This document shows, piece after piece, positions 46,223 to 56,171 of a stretch of DNA of 64,000 bases (the stretch's first letter is position 1; the number at the start of each line of letters is the position of its first letter). The notes under the pieces were generated by a model. That model saw nothing but the letters and a program-made list of their open reading frames with translations. It did not search any database and was not told where the DNA came from. The stretch lies in assembly GCF_004769195.1 (NCBI RefSeq), contig NZ_RQET01000004.1:1-64000 (forward strand), given 5' to 3'. A program made the translations under genes and the position numbers. This DNA comes from Leptospira fletcheri. GTDB taxonomy: Bacteria; Spirochaetota; Leptospiria; Leptospirales; Leptospiraceae.

Positions 46223-47407
46223 TTAGCCGGAAGTACTGTAGATAGCTCTCAGGTCTGCCGCGATATTCTTTTGCATGGCTTCGTTCGTTCCTCCTCCGAT
46301 AGAAAGAAGGATAGCATCTCGATGGAGACGTTCCACCGGGTATTCCCTGCAGTATCCGTATCCGCCCAAAACCTGAATCGCGTTTCTGGAGACCCTTTCC
46401 GCCATTTGGGTTGCTACCAATTTTGCGGAGGCGGCTCCCAACGAATTCCTGTTTTCAGGATGGATTTTTGACGCCACGTCGTAAACAAGCGCTCTTGCTG
46501 CTTGGTAGTCCGCGTAGGATTCGGCGAGCAAACGTTGGATCTGGCCGAATTCCACCAGCTTTTTGCCGAAAGCCTCCCGGTGACGGATCGTATAATCGCA
46601 CATCACATCCACACAACGTTTTGCGATTCCCAGAGACTGAGCAGCTAAAGTAACCCGCTCTATCTCCAGATTTCTCATCATGTGGACCAAGGCCCCGTCT
46701 TCCGAACCGATCAGATTTTCCGCGGGGACCTCGGTATTATCGAAGACGAGTTGTGTAGTAGGAGAAGATCTCATTCCCATCTTTTCCTCTTTTTTTCCCA
46801 CGCCAAAACCGGGAAAGGAACTCTCTACGAGAAAGGCGGTCGTTTTTCTCGCTTCTCTACTCATCTTAGCGTATACCAAAAAGACCTGGCCTACGTTTCC
46901 GTTCGTAATGTACTGCTTGGTTCCGTTCAGAAGATACTTATCTCCTCTTCGAACCGCTACGGTATTCATCCCAAGTACATCGGTGCCCGCTCCCGGCTCC
47001 GTCATACCCATGCCTCCGATCCATTCCCCGGACAAGACCTTGTGCAGGTATTTTTTCTTTTGAACGTCGTTCGAGCTGTAATAGAAATTATTCACGAACA
47101 GGACCTCGTGAGCCAGATAGGACAAAGTAAACCCCGGATCGTATGCGGAAAATTCCTCATGGATGATCACGCTCGCTAGGGGATCTAAACCCATGCCCCC
47201 GTCCTTTTCCGGGACGGTTATTCCGAAAATTCCCAATTCGGTTCCGAGTCTCCGAAAGAGTGCGGAATTGAATATCTCACCGTCGTCATGTTCCTTCGCT
47301 TGCTCGTCCAGACTTTGTTTTGCGAACGCCGCCACATTCTCTCGGAGGGCGAGATGATTTTCCGTGGGGTTAAACAGATCGAGCCGCTTCTCTAAAAGAT
47401 TTCTCAT
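46223..47407 (-). CDS. Acyl-CoA dehydrogenase
   Basis: 394 residues, full length. Family markers are MGMTEPGAGTDVLGMNT, KQYITNGNVGQVFLVYAK, the FAD-related QVLGGYGYCREYPVERL and the C-terminal GGGTNEAMQKNIA, whose Glu aligns with the catalytic base of medium-chain and isovaleryl-CoA dehydrogenases. It oxidises an acyl-CoA to the enoyl-CoA and passes electrons to ETF; etfBA is encoded on the other strand at 48032-49764. The start is the ATG at 47407. Confidence 0.93.
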   Translation of the reverse strand: MRNLLEKRLDLFNPTENHLALRENVAAFAKQSLDEQAKEHDDGEIFNSALFRRLGTELGIFGITVPEKDGGMGLDPLASVIIHEEFSAYDPGFTLSYLAHEVLFVNNFYYSSNDVQKKKYLHKVLSGEWIGGMGMTEPGAGTDVLGMNTVAVRRGDKYLLNGTKQYITNGNVGQVFLVYAKMSREARKTTAFLVESSFPGFGVGKKEEKMGMRSSPTTQLVFDNTEVPAENLIGSEDGALVHMMRNLEIERVTLAAQSLGIAKRCVDVMCDYTIRHREAFGKKLVEFGQIQRLLAESYADYQAARALVYDVASKIHPENRNSLGAASAKLVATQMAERVSRNAIQVLGGYGYCREYPVERLHRDAILLSIGGGTNEAMQKNIAADLRAIYSTSG

Positions 47408-47479
47408 GACTATACCTCTCTCTATTCTTTCTGATCCAACGCGAATGGATCGTTTTACTATTTTCTCAGAATCCCCGAC

Positions 47480-47570
47480 CCGACGATACCGTCGGATTTT
47501 AAAAGGGACTGGACAATAAGCCGCGGTATCCTATTGTAAGAGCGGTTTATAAAACCGCATTTTCTTTTTT
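47480..47570 (+). other. Two terminator-like hairpins between divergent genes
   Basis: CCGACG/CGTCGG at 47480-47495 is followed by ATTTT. GCGGTTT/AAACCGC at 47542-47558 is followed by ATTTTCTTTTTT, a good rho-independent terminator on the plus strand. The flanking genes diverge, so no known rightward transcript ends here. A short RNA or an attenuator before the small membrane protein gene is possible. Confidence 0.5.
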
Positions 47571-47637
47571 CCGGCTCGGAAAACAAAACGCTAGCGACGT
47601 TTCCCGAATACAAATACCGGACAAGGATGAAATCCGA

Positions 47638-47934
47638 ATGAAATATTCTGTCGTATTAACCGCAATTTGTGCCTTGTCTTTCCTTTTAGGATCGATAAAC
47701 GGAGGCCTAAAGAAAAAATCCCTGACCGGATTGAGAGAAGCTTTGTCCGAATCTCTCTCTTCTCCTTTTGCCCTAAAATCGATTTTTTGGTTTCTCTTTT
47801 TTATCTGTACGCTGCTGCTTCCCTATTTTTGGGGATTAACGTTTCTGATTAAAACGGATCTGAACGCACTAGTGATTATATTGGGTTTGATCTGGGATTA
47901 TTATTGGAGCAGAACACTCATTCTGTTTCGATGA
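47638..47934 (+). CDS. Small membrane protein
   Basis: 98 residues with AAGGA before the ATG. Three hydrophobic segments are seen: VVLTAICALSFLLGSI, FWFLFFICTLLLPYFWGLTF and ALVIILGLIWDYYW. A basic loop (GGLKKKSLTGLREAL) lies between the first two. I recognise no family. It is 97 bases upstream of etfB on the same strand and downstream of the two hairpins, so it may be in the same transcript as etfBA or a separate unit. Confidence 0.55.
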   Translation: MKYSVVLTAICALSFLLGSINGGLKKKSLTGLREALSESLSSPFALKSIFWFLFFICTLLLPYFWGLTFLIKTDLNALVIILGLIWDYYWSRTLILFR

Positions 47935-48031
47935 GGTAGATTTCCCGAAAGAAGCTAAAAAAGTAGTTTGCATCCGAGCTTTTCGGAAATTTCGTGTTTA
48001 TAGCCCTATTTTTATTGGAGAACCTAGGTTC

Positions 48032-48793
48032 ATGAAGATCATCGTTTTAGTGAAGCAGGTGCCTGACACCGAAACGAATATCAAAGTCGGGGACAAGTCC
48101 ATCAACGAAGCCGGAATTAAATGGATTATCTCTCCCTACGATGAATTCGCAATCGAGGAAGGCCTCAGATTACGCGAGAAACACGGCGGGGAAGTCATCG
48201 CAATTTCCCTCGGTCCGGATCGCGTGCAAGAGTCCCTTCGCCAAGCCTATGCAATGGGAGCGGATCGCGCCGTTCAAATCAAAGTAGACAATTATGTTCC
48301 TTTCGATACCGTCCTGGCTGCAGAGTTGATCGCAAACTTCGCAAAATCCGAAAATGCCGACATCATTATCGGAGGCCGTCAATCCATCGACTCCGACAGC
48401 TCCCAAGTCGTCGTGCAGGTCGCGGAAGCATTGGGAATTCCTCATGTCGCTTTCGCCGTAAGCTTAGAGATCAGCGGAACCAACGTTAAATCTACGAAAG
48501 AAGTGGAAGGCGGAACCCAAGTCGTGGAAACATCCTTGCCGGTCGCCATCACCGCCCAAAAAGGATTGAACGAACCTCGTTATCCGAACCTGAAAGGTTT
48601 AATGGCCGCAAAGAAAAAGCCGATCGAAAGCAAGTCTCCCGCAGACCTGGGCAATCCGGCAAGCAAGATCGAGATCGTAGGATTGGAACCCCCGCCCCCA
48701 CGCATTCCTGGCCGTAAACTGGAAGCTGCGGACGCTAAGGGATACGCCGAACAGCTCGTCAAAGCGCTTCGCGAAGAAGCTAAGGTTATCTAA
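48032..48793 (+). CDS. etfB: Electron transfer flavoprotein beta subunit
   Basis: 253 residues, full-length EtfB. MKIIVLVKQVPDTETNIKV is the family start; YDEFAIEEGLRLREKHGGEV, YAMGADRAVQIK and GGRQSIDSDSSQV, the AMP-binding region, follow. The C-terminal arm that reaches over EtfA (GRKLEAADAKGYAEQLVKAL) is present. With EtfA it accepts electrons from acyl-CoA dehydrogenases such as the one at 46223-47407. EtfA begins 12 bases downstream. Confidence 0.97.
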   Translation: MKIIVLVKQVPDTETNIKVGDKSINEAGIKWIISPYDEFAIEEGLRLREKHGGEVIAISLGPDRVQESLRQAYAMGADRAVQIKVDNYVPFDTVLAAELIANFAKSENADIIIGGRQSIDSDSSQVVVQVAEALGIPHVAFAVSLEISGTNVKSTKEVEGGTQVVETSLPVAITAQKGLNEPRYPNLKGLMAAKKKPIESKSPADLGNPASKIEIVGLEPPPPRIPGRKLEAADAKGYAEQLVKALREEAKVI

Positions 48794-48804
48794 GGAGAAT
48801 ACCC

Positions 48805-49764
<960 letters not shown>

Positions 49765-49773
49765 ATTCGTCTA

Positions 49774-49806
49774 ATGAAGCCATAGTAAGAACGATTATGG
49801 CTTCAT
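49774..49806 (+). promoter_or_regulatory. Perfect hairpin burying the lolA-like start codon
   Basis: ATGAAGCCATA (49774-49784) pairs over all 11 bases with TATGGCTTCAT (49796-49806) around an 11-base loop. The ATG of the lolA-like gene (49797-49799) is inside the right arm. It lies ten bases after the etfA stop. It has no T-run, so it is more likely a translational lock than a terminator. Confidence 0.55.
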
Positions 49807-50387
49807 CCAAGGGGTATCTATCCTTTATCGGTGCCGCAGTCTTTTTGGTCTGCGGCACTTCTATTTTATCGGATCCGGGTAAGGATCGTTTAAACGCCTT
49901 AATCGGAAAAATGAGCGAGATTTCCAGTTTTCGGGCCAGCATTACGGTTAATAACGAACTTTCCGGAACACTTTCGTACAAGAAACCCAATCAATTACAC
50001 GTCAAATTCTCAGACGGAAGGGTGATCGCAGCAAACGGTCGCTTTTTGTGGTTTTACTCCCCTTCCAGAGGAATCGTAGGAAAACAGGATTTGAAAGGGT
50101 TGAGCGGTGGAATCGCGGGATTACTTTCCGGTTACGAAGAGGTAACTCCTGTCGGCGGTTCTCTGCGTTTAAAATCCCCGACGAAAACCTACGAAGAAAT
50201 TGTGGTAACCTTAGGCTCTGATAATACTCCAAGGTCCTTACGGATGAAACACCGGGGTTCGGGGGAATACACTTCGATCTCGTTTTCCGGCGTACAGACG
50301 AACGTAGGACTGGCAGCCTCCTTATTCAATTTCGGCGCTCCTGCAAACGCGCAAATCGTGGAGAACCCGCTCAACGAGAGGGAATAA
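49797..50387 (+). CDS. LolA-like outer membrane lipoprotein carrier
   Basis: 196 residues. The signal peptide is [20 protein letters not shown]. The mature part follows the LolA fold: [55 protein letters not shown], and [13 protein letters not shown]. LolA carries lipoproteins from the inner to the outer membrane through the periplasm. Spirochaete members are divergent, so an exact ortholog claim is not made. The start codon is buried in a perfect hairpin. The next gene begins three bases after its stop. Confidence 0.75.
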   Translation: MASSKGYLSFIGAAVFLVCGTSILSDPGKDRLNALIGKMSEISSFRASITVNNELSGTLSYKKPNQLHVKFSDGRVIAANGRFLWFYSPSRGIVGKQDLKGLSGGIAGLLSGYEEVTPVGGSLRLKSPTKTYEEIVVTLGSDNTPRSLRMKHRGSGEYTSISFSGVQTNVGLAASLFNFGAPANAQIVENPLNERE

Positions 50388-50390
50388 GCC

Positions 50391-52235
50391 TTGTCTGCCA
50401 CGTCTAGAACGGATGCACATAAGATATTCGCGGATCTTTACCGTAAAGCCCGTCCCCCGGAGCAACAGCAGAAGATAGACGAAGTCATTCAAAAGTCGAA
50501 CGACATATTCATACGTATCGACCTGATGAAGAAGGTCGACGAAGAGTTCGAACAAAAAAAGAGGGAAGAGAATCGAAGAACGGAAGAGGACGAAAAAGCC
50601 GCCAAACAAAATACGGGGGCGGCATCTTCCGGTTCCCAATCCAAGACAGCGCCGAAACCGGTTCGAAGAGCAGATAGCGGCAATGTCGGTCTCGGCTTTT
50701 TTGCAAACCTCTTCGGAGGAAATGCCGCGATCACCAAGTTTGCCAAAGAAACCGGCACGGTGGAAGTCGGTTTTTTGGGTAGAAACTCCAGGATCGCCCC
50801 TTCCGTAGAACGTCTTTTTAAAGCGCTAAAGGAAGATCAGATCATCTCCACATTACAGGCGTTACGTTTGGCGGAAAGCCAAGGATGGAGACATTGGCGC
50901 CCGCTCGTATACAATATAGTATTAAACTTTAATAAATTCTTTAACAACTTCATTTCTCTCGACTCCCTATTTATAGATGAAATCTCTCCGGAGATCTTTC
51001 TGAACCGGTCTTTAAAGATGCAGATGTACTACGCGAGACATCTTTCGAGAGAGGACGCAAAGGAAATCATTCTCGCGAACGTCCCCGAATTGGTAAAAAA
51101 AGACGAGAAACTTTCGATCAAACTCCCGGCCATTCTTTCCGGCCTGAACTACGGTTTGAATCTGGAAACGGGTAGGCCGAAACTGACCGACGCGATACGA
51201 GCTTTTTACGTCGTCTCGAACCGTAAAGTGATCAGTTGGGAGGAAATCGTCGACTCTCTGAACGTGCCTCCGATCAACGAGACCAAATTCCAGGGTTCTC
51301 CGGACATCACGAAGGAAGTCGACACGACTTTGATCAAATTATCCGACGATATCCTGACGAGAGGAAATAAAAAAGAGGAACTCCAGAACCTAAGGCAGAG
51401 ATATTTTAAAATCGACGAAAACGGCAAGATCTCCTTCGATTTCCTGAACGGCGTCGTGGACGATTACTTCTCCCATCACATGCCGGAAAATATGAACTCC
51501 TCGGCGTTCAAGTCCTCCTTTAAAGGGATGCCTCACAAACTCATTTATATACTTCTAAGGGATTTTCAATCCTGCTACTCTCCCATCTTGGAAGGTACCG
51601 TAAAGATCGGAACCAAAAATCACAACCGCGACGTGATCATCATACAGACCGGTCTTTTCAAGGGAGAAATAGAGGAGATCAATAACCTTCTCCGGCAACT
51701 CGACGCGTTCAACAAAAAATATCCGAGTTTCCAATATACGTTCGCGACCTTTAACCAAAATACCTCGGGAAGTTCGGTGGAAGATCAGATTACCGTAAAC
51801 CTTCTTCGCTTGCTGGGCGAGGCTTCCGCTTTTATGGGCAAATTCGCGGAAAAGATCAACACGATCGTCGAAAACCACTTGTTAGCGAAGGATTACGAGG
51901 CCAAAAGCCAACTGAACGATCGGGTACTGGCATCAAAGGAAAAAGTGATCGATGAGATCAAAGTGCTCCACAGATTCATTCCTTATTACGATTCCACCAT
52001 AGTTTCCGGAAATCGTCTGAACAATAAATCACTGGAATACGTTTTCGTCGACATGGCCCAATTGCTGTTCAATTACGCGGTCATTTATAAGGACAAATTC
52101 ACGGTGAATAAACTTACGGTTCATCGCAAAATAGACGCGGAACTGAAAGCTCTCAGAGCCGAATACGAACGCCTCTCCGGCAAACCTTTTGACGGCGGCG
52201 GTTCCTTGCATACCGAATCCTCGGAGGCGCAATGA
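50391..52235 (+). CDS. DUF5312-type spirochaete protein
   Basis: 614 residues from a TTG start. The N-terminal 110 residues are charged and helical with a low-complexity linker ([19 protein letters not shown]). [14 protein letters not shown] then starts the main region. The remainder is soluble and mostly helical with few distinct motifs: [39 protein letters not shown] and [16 protein letters not shown]. It resembles the DUF5312 family known mainly from spirochaetes, from memory. The function is unknown. Its stop overlaps the trpS start (ATGA). Confidence 0.7.
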   Translation: MSATSRTDAHKIFADLYRKARPPEQQQKIDEVIQKSNDIFIRIDLMKKVDEEFEQKKREENRRTEEDEKAAKQNTGAASSGSQSKTAPKPVRRADSGNVGLGFFANLFGGNAAITKFAKETGTVEVGFLGRNSRIAPSVERLFKALKEDQIISTLQALRLAESQGWRHWRPLVYNIVLNFNKFFNNFISLDSLFIDEISPEIFLNRSLKMQMYYARHLSREDAKEIILANVPELVKKDEKLSIKLPAILSGLNYGLNLETGRPKLTDAIRAFYVVSNRKVISWEEIVDSLNVPPINETKFQGSPDITKEVDTTLIKLSDDILTRGNKKEELQNLRQRYFKIDENGKISFDFLNGVVDDYFSHHMPENMNSSAFKSSFKGMPHKLIYILLRDFQSCYSPILEGTVKIGTKNHNRDVIIIQTGLFKGEIEEINNLLRQLDAFNKKYPSFQYTFATFNQNTSGSSVEDQITVNLLRLLGEASAFMGKFAEKINTIVENHLLAKDYEAKSQLNDRVLASKEKVIDEIKVLHRFIPYYDSTIVSGNRLNNKSLEYVFVDMAQLLFNYAVIYKDKFTVNKLTVHRKIDAELKALRAEYERLSGKPFDGGGSLHTESSEAQ

Positions 52236-53200
52236 GGATATTAACCGGAGTACAGCCTTCCGGCAAATTACACTTAGGAAATTACTTTTCCGTAATACGA
52301 AAATTAGCAAAATACCAAAACGATTCGGACTTATATTGCTTTGTTGCGGATTTGCACGCTCTTACTACGTTTTCTTCCGCCAAAAACCAAAAGGATAATA
52401 CTTACGACGCCGTCTGCGACTTTTTGGCGTTAGGAATCGATCCCGACAAGTGTTCCTTTTGGATCCAATCTTCCGTTCCCGAAGTGACCGAACTCGCGTG
52501 GTATCTATCCATGTCCATCACGGTTCCTCAATTACAGCTCGCGCACTCTTTTAAGGATAAAGTAGCGAAGGGGATTACTCCGAGCGCGGGACTCTTCTTT
52601 TATCCGGTTTTGATGGCCGCGGACATATTGGCTTTCGAAACCGATCGCGTCCCCGTGGGAAAGGACCAAAAACAGCACCTGGAATACACACGAGACATTG
52701 CGGAAAGGTTCAACTCCCAATACGGAGAGACTTTCAAATTACCCGATCCGGAAATCGACGAAGAGACCGCAATTGTACCCGGTACCGATGGCTCCAAAAT
52801 GTCTAAATCCTACGGCAATACGATCAATTTCTTCGATGAGGAAAAGAAGCTCAAGAAATCCGTAATGGGGATCGTTACCGACTCTGCCGGAGTGGACGAG
52901 GCGAAGGATTATAAGAATAACGTAATTTACCAGATTCACTCCCTGTTCCTGGACGAATCCCAAAAGATGGAGCTACGGAATAAATTCGAAGTGCCGGGCA
53001 CCGGATACGGCGATCTCAAAAAGGCGCTTTTGGAGCGTATCCTGGATTATTTTTCCCCTTTCCGTGCCGAAAGGGAAAGAATCGCTGCCGATCCCGCGTA
53101 CGTAAACTCGGTGATGCGCAAGGGAACCGACAAGGCGAGAAACGTTGCCTCCAAAGTTCTGGAATCCGTCCGGAGCAAAGTCGGAATTCTAAGAGGATAG
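52232..53200 (+). CDS. trpS: Tryptophanyl-tRNA synthetase
   Basis: 322 residues. The class I markers are the HIGH-type [13 protein letters not shown] and the KMSKS loop in [15 protein letters not shown]. The family segments [23 protein letters not shown] text ([20 protein letters not shown]), [16 protein letters not shown] are also present. It charges tRNA-Trp. The start overlaps the preceding gene stop by four bases. A 177-base gap follows. Confidence 0.97.
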   Translation: MRILTGVQPSGKLHLGNYFSVIRKLAKYQNDSDLYCFVADLHALTTFSSAKNQKDNTYDAVCDFLALGIDPDKCSFWIQSSVPEVTELAWYLSMSITVPQLQLAHSFKDKVAKGITPSAGLFFYPVLMAADILAFETDRVPVGKDQKQHLEYTRDIAERFNSQYGETFKLPDPEIDEETAIVPGTDGSKMSKSYGNTINFFDEEKKLKKSVMGIVTDSAGVDEAKDYKNNVIYQIHSLFLDESQKMELRNKFEVPGTGYGDLKKALLERILDYFSPFRAERERIAADPAYVNSVMRKGTDKARNVASKVLESVRSKVGILRG

Positions 53201-53377
53201 GACAAGGCGACGGATTTAACGATTCAAAAATGCAAAAAAGAAATTTTCAGTTTTATGAAAGCGTTCGGGTAAGCACGATAATCTCCAATACTTAAAACTA
53301 AGACTCTTTCGACCCGGAATCATGATCTTTTTTTAAAATTCGCCGACGAATGACGGATTTTCCAAACCGTAATCGGA

Positions 53378-55279
53378 GTGGGTCGATTTTTAGAGGAACA
53401 TTACCGGGATTTCATTCCCGCTTCCCGCTTTTCTTATGCCGTCTTAGGTCTTTTGTCCGGTCTATTCTTCGAATCTTTCTTACCGGATCTTCTACTTCCT
53501 TGGACTGCAATCGGCACATTTGCCATTCCTTTCCTGCGGTCTCAAAAAAGATCCACTTCCAAAACTCTATCTTTTTGCCTGGGCATCCTATTCTTTTTCC
53601 TCCTGCTATCTTTCGGACCTTCGAAACGATCCGCTCCCTTATTAGAAGAATCTAAACTTTGGAAGGAAACATCCTCCAAATTCGTGGAATCCCGACTCGA
53701 TCGGGGCGGGATCCAAGGATTGGCAAAGGAGATCTCCTTGGGACTGGTTCTCGGGGATTCGAGAGCGTTAAATAAGGAATTCAAACAAGACGCGAAAGAA
53801 GGGGGAATCCTTCATCTTTTTGCCGCATCCGGACTCCATCTCGGAATCCTATTAGCATCCATTTACGCCTTCCTAAAAAGAATTCCGTTCTTAGGTTTTG
53901 CGTTTCCCCGTATATTTCCCGTCTGTATCGGTTGGATGTACTTGGCCGCATTAGGATTTCCCATGTCTTTAGCGAGAGCCTGGGTCTTTTCCTCCGTTCT
54001 ACTCCTCCAAAACCTGGCGTACCGCAAACAAAGATCCGTGGATTTACTCCTCGGCTCGATCGGAATCTTGTATTTCTGGGATCCCTCTCGGTCGTTCGGA
54101 GTCTCTTTTCTTTTATCTTTCGGAGCAGTAGGATCCATCCTTCTTTTAAAACCGAGTCTGGATCTATGCCTTCCGGAAACGCAAACCGAGGACAGCCGAA
54201 TCGGAAAAATCGCACTCTTCTTACGGGAAAATCTGACAGTTTCTCTTGCTGCGGGATTCGGGACCTTTCCCGTTTTGGTTCACTATTTCGGAGCCTATAG
54301 CTTCGGTTCTTTAGGATTGAATTTATTGGTTGTTCCCCTTTGCGGAATCCTCCTGCCCCTACTCTATTCCGTCTTATTCCTGGAATTTCTTCGTGTTCCG
54401 TTTCTAAAAGAAACCGCCTGGGTTTTAGTGAATTATCTGCTGGAAATTTTAGGAAAGTTGACCGTTGCATGGGCGGACTTGGATTGGAGCATCCAAAGAT
54501 TTTATCTAGCCGATTCCAGGGAAAAAGCGATCTTACTCTGGACCCTATTTCTTGTATTCCTAGTCGGATTGCGTTGTTGCAAAAAAGGAAAACAGGAATC
54601 GAACAAGATAGATAGGAAAATGTTCGAAGAAAATCCGCGAGTACCTCTTAAGGAATCCTTTCTGTTTCGAATTCCCGTTTGGATCTACTCCCTGCCGATC
54701 TGCATATCGTTTCATTTTCTTTTGGCAGGAATTCCGGAATGGACGCAATTCCCTTCCGTATTTTTCGGAGACAGATTCACATTCGTAGTGCGAAACGGAA
54801 AGGAACTGGTCCTAGGAGGAAAATGCAAGTACAGCAAGAAGATGTTGAAGGAGGCTTTCGGAAAATACCGCGTATTGGTCTGTGGAACCTACTCTTTGGA
54901 AAAAGCCTATGTAGAAGACGAGTCCTGCACCTTTTGGATTTCGCTTTGCGTCCGGAAAAAGAAACCCCTCCGATTCGAGTACGGAAGCAACGGAACAAGG
55001 AAAGCCTTACCTCCGGAAGGCTGGGATTTCGTGACGAAGAGAAAGGAATTCAATGTGGATTCTACTTCCTTAAGAATGATCCGTTTTGAAGCGGGCAAAG
55101 ATTCCTTGGCCGACTTATCGCAAAAAACAAAGCAAGGATCCGGAATTATTTTACTCGCGCCAAGATATGGGAGCCGGGACGATCCGGAGGATTGGAATCG
55201 GTTTCGAAAACGACTTGGAATCGCCGACGGTTGGAAGTTTATTGGAGGCAATGAACTTCCCGGAATACCCGTTTTATAA
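53378..55279 (+). CDS. ComEC/Rec2-family DNA-uptake channel protein
   Basis: 633 residues from a GTG. About ten membrane helices are present, with the competence-domain signature GGILHLFAASGLHLGILLA and later FPMSLARAWVFSSVLLLQNL and DPSRSFGVSFLLSFGAVGS. ComEC transports single-stranded DNA across the inner membrane. The C-terminal 180 residues are soluble and show none of the metallo-beta-lactamase motifs (no HxHxDH) found in many full-length ComEC proteins. The end overlaps the rsmA start by 29 bases. Whether it supports DNA uptake is unknown. Confidence 0.85.
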   Translation: MGRFLEEHYRDFIPASRFSYAVLGLLSGLFFESFLPDLLLPWTAIGTFAIPFLRSQKRSTSKTLSFCLGILFFFLLLSFGPSKRSAPLLEESKLWKETSSKFVESRLDRGGIQGLAKEISLGLVLGDSRALNKEFKQDAKEGGILHLFAASGLHLGILLASIYAFLKRIPFLGFAFPRIFPVCIGWMYLAALGFPMSLARAWVFSSVLLLQNLAYRKQRSVDLLLGSIGILYFWDPSRSFGVSFLLSFGAVGSILLLKPSLDLCLPETQTEDSRIGKIALFLRENLTVSLAAGFGTFPVLVHYFGAYSFGSLGLNLLVVPLCGILLPLLYSVLFLEFLRVPFLKETAWVLVNYLLEILGKLTVAWADLDWSIQRFYLADSREKAILLWTLFLVFLVGLRCCKKGKQESNKIDRKMFEENPRVPLKESFLFRIPVWIYSLPICISFHFLLAGIPEWTQFPSVFFGDRFTFVVRNGKELVLGGKCKYSKKMLKEAFGKYRVLVCGTYSLEKAYVEDESCTFWISLCVRKKKPLRFEYGSNGTRKALPPEGWDFVTKRKEFNVDSTSLRMIRFEAGKDSLADLSQKTKQGSGIILLAPRYGSRDDPEDWNRFRKRLGIADGWKFIGGNELPGIPVL

Positions 55280-56123
55280 GACTTCGGCGCTCCGGAACTT
55301 TTTAAGCGAAAAATCCTCGGCACCCTTAAAAAAATGGGGCCAGAATTTTCTCATCGATCCCAAGGCTGTTCAGACCCTTTTAGATTCCGCAGACCGGAAC
55401 GCCTTGGAACGCGCGGACCTGTTATTGGAAATCGGTCCCGGCTTGGGCGCGTTAACCCATTTGTTGGCGCGCACGGGAAAAAAATTAAGATTGCATGAAA
55501 TCGATCCGGTCTATTCCGACTGGCTGAAAAAATTCCTACCGCAAGCAGAAGTGATCCAGGGAGACGCACGGGAAACTCTCGGTACGGACGAAGGTACCGA
55601 TTGTTTTCTTTTCGGAAACCTTCCCTATTATATCACTTCGGAATTAATCCTAACGTCCTTAGAAAAACTGAGTCGTCTGCAAGGCGCCGTTTTCTTGGTA
55701 CAGAAAGAATTCGCACAGCGCTTGACAAACGAAATTTCCTCCTTGGGAATCTATGCGGGGGCGTACGGAAAATTTCTCCTAAAGAAAACCGTCAAATCGG
55801 GAAGCTTTTATCCTAGACCGAACGTGGATTCGAGCATTCTTTCCTATACGAGTAACCCCAGATTTCTAGACAAAAACAAATATCCCATTTTAGAATTTTT
55901 ATGCCGCGTGGTTTTTTGGGGAAAAAGGAAGAAAATCGGATCTTCCATCAAAGAAGCACCTCTGAACTCGTTTTACCCGACAGGTCTTTCCTACCCGGAA
56001 GAAACTCTCCGCCAAAGGCTCAAGGATTCGATCTCGAATACGGGCTTATCGTTGGAAAAAAGGCCGGAAGAAATGCTTGCTGAAGATTTTTATCGGATTG
56101 TGGAGAATTTTAAAATGGAATGA
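55251..56123 (+). CDS. rsmA: 16S rRNA adenine dimethyltransferase
   Basis: 290 residues from the ATG at 55251, within the end of the comEC-like gene and preceded by GGAGG at a short two-base distance. Markers are KKWGQNFLIDPKAVQTLL, the AdoMet motif LLEIGPGLGALT, the catalytic NLPYYITSELIL, and QKEFAQRL. The C-terminal helical part (SGSFYPRPNVDSSILSYT) is typical. It dimethylates two adenines of the 3' hairpin of 16S rRNA during small-subunit assembly. Confidence 0.94.
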   Translation: MNFPEYPFYKTSALRNFLSEKSSAPLKKWGQNFLIDPKAVQTLLDSADRNALERADLLLEIGPGLGALTHLLARTGKKLRLHEIDPVYSDWLKKFLPQAEVIQGDARETLGTDEGTDCFLFGNLPYYITSELILTSLEKLSRLQGAVFLVQKEFAQRLTNEISSLGIYAGAYGKFLLKKTVKSGSFYPRPNVDSSILSYTSNPRFLDKNKYPILEFLCRVVFWGKRKKIGSSIKEAPLNSFYPTGLSYPEETLRQRLKDSISNTGLSLEKRPEEMLAEDFYRIVENFKME

Positions 56124-56171
56124 GACGAAGGTATCGAAGGAAGTCCGATATCATTCGAATCTAGGAAAATC

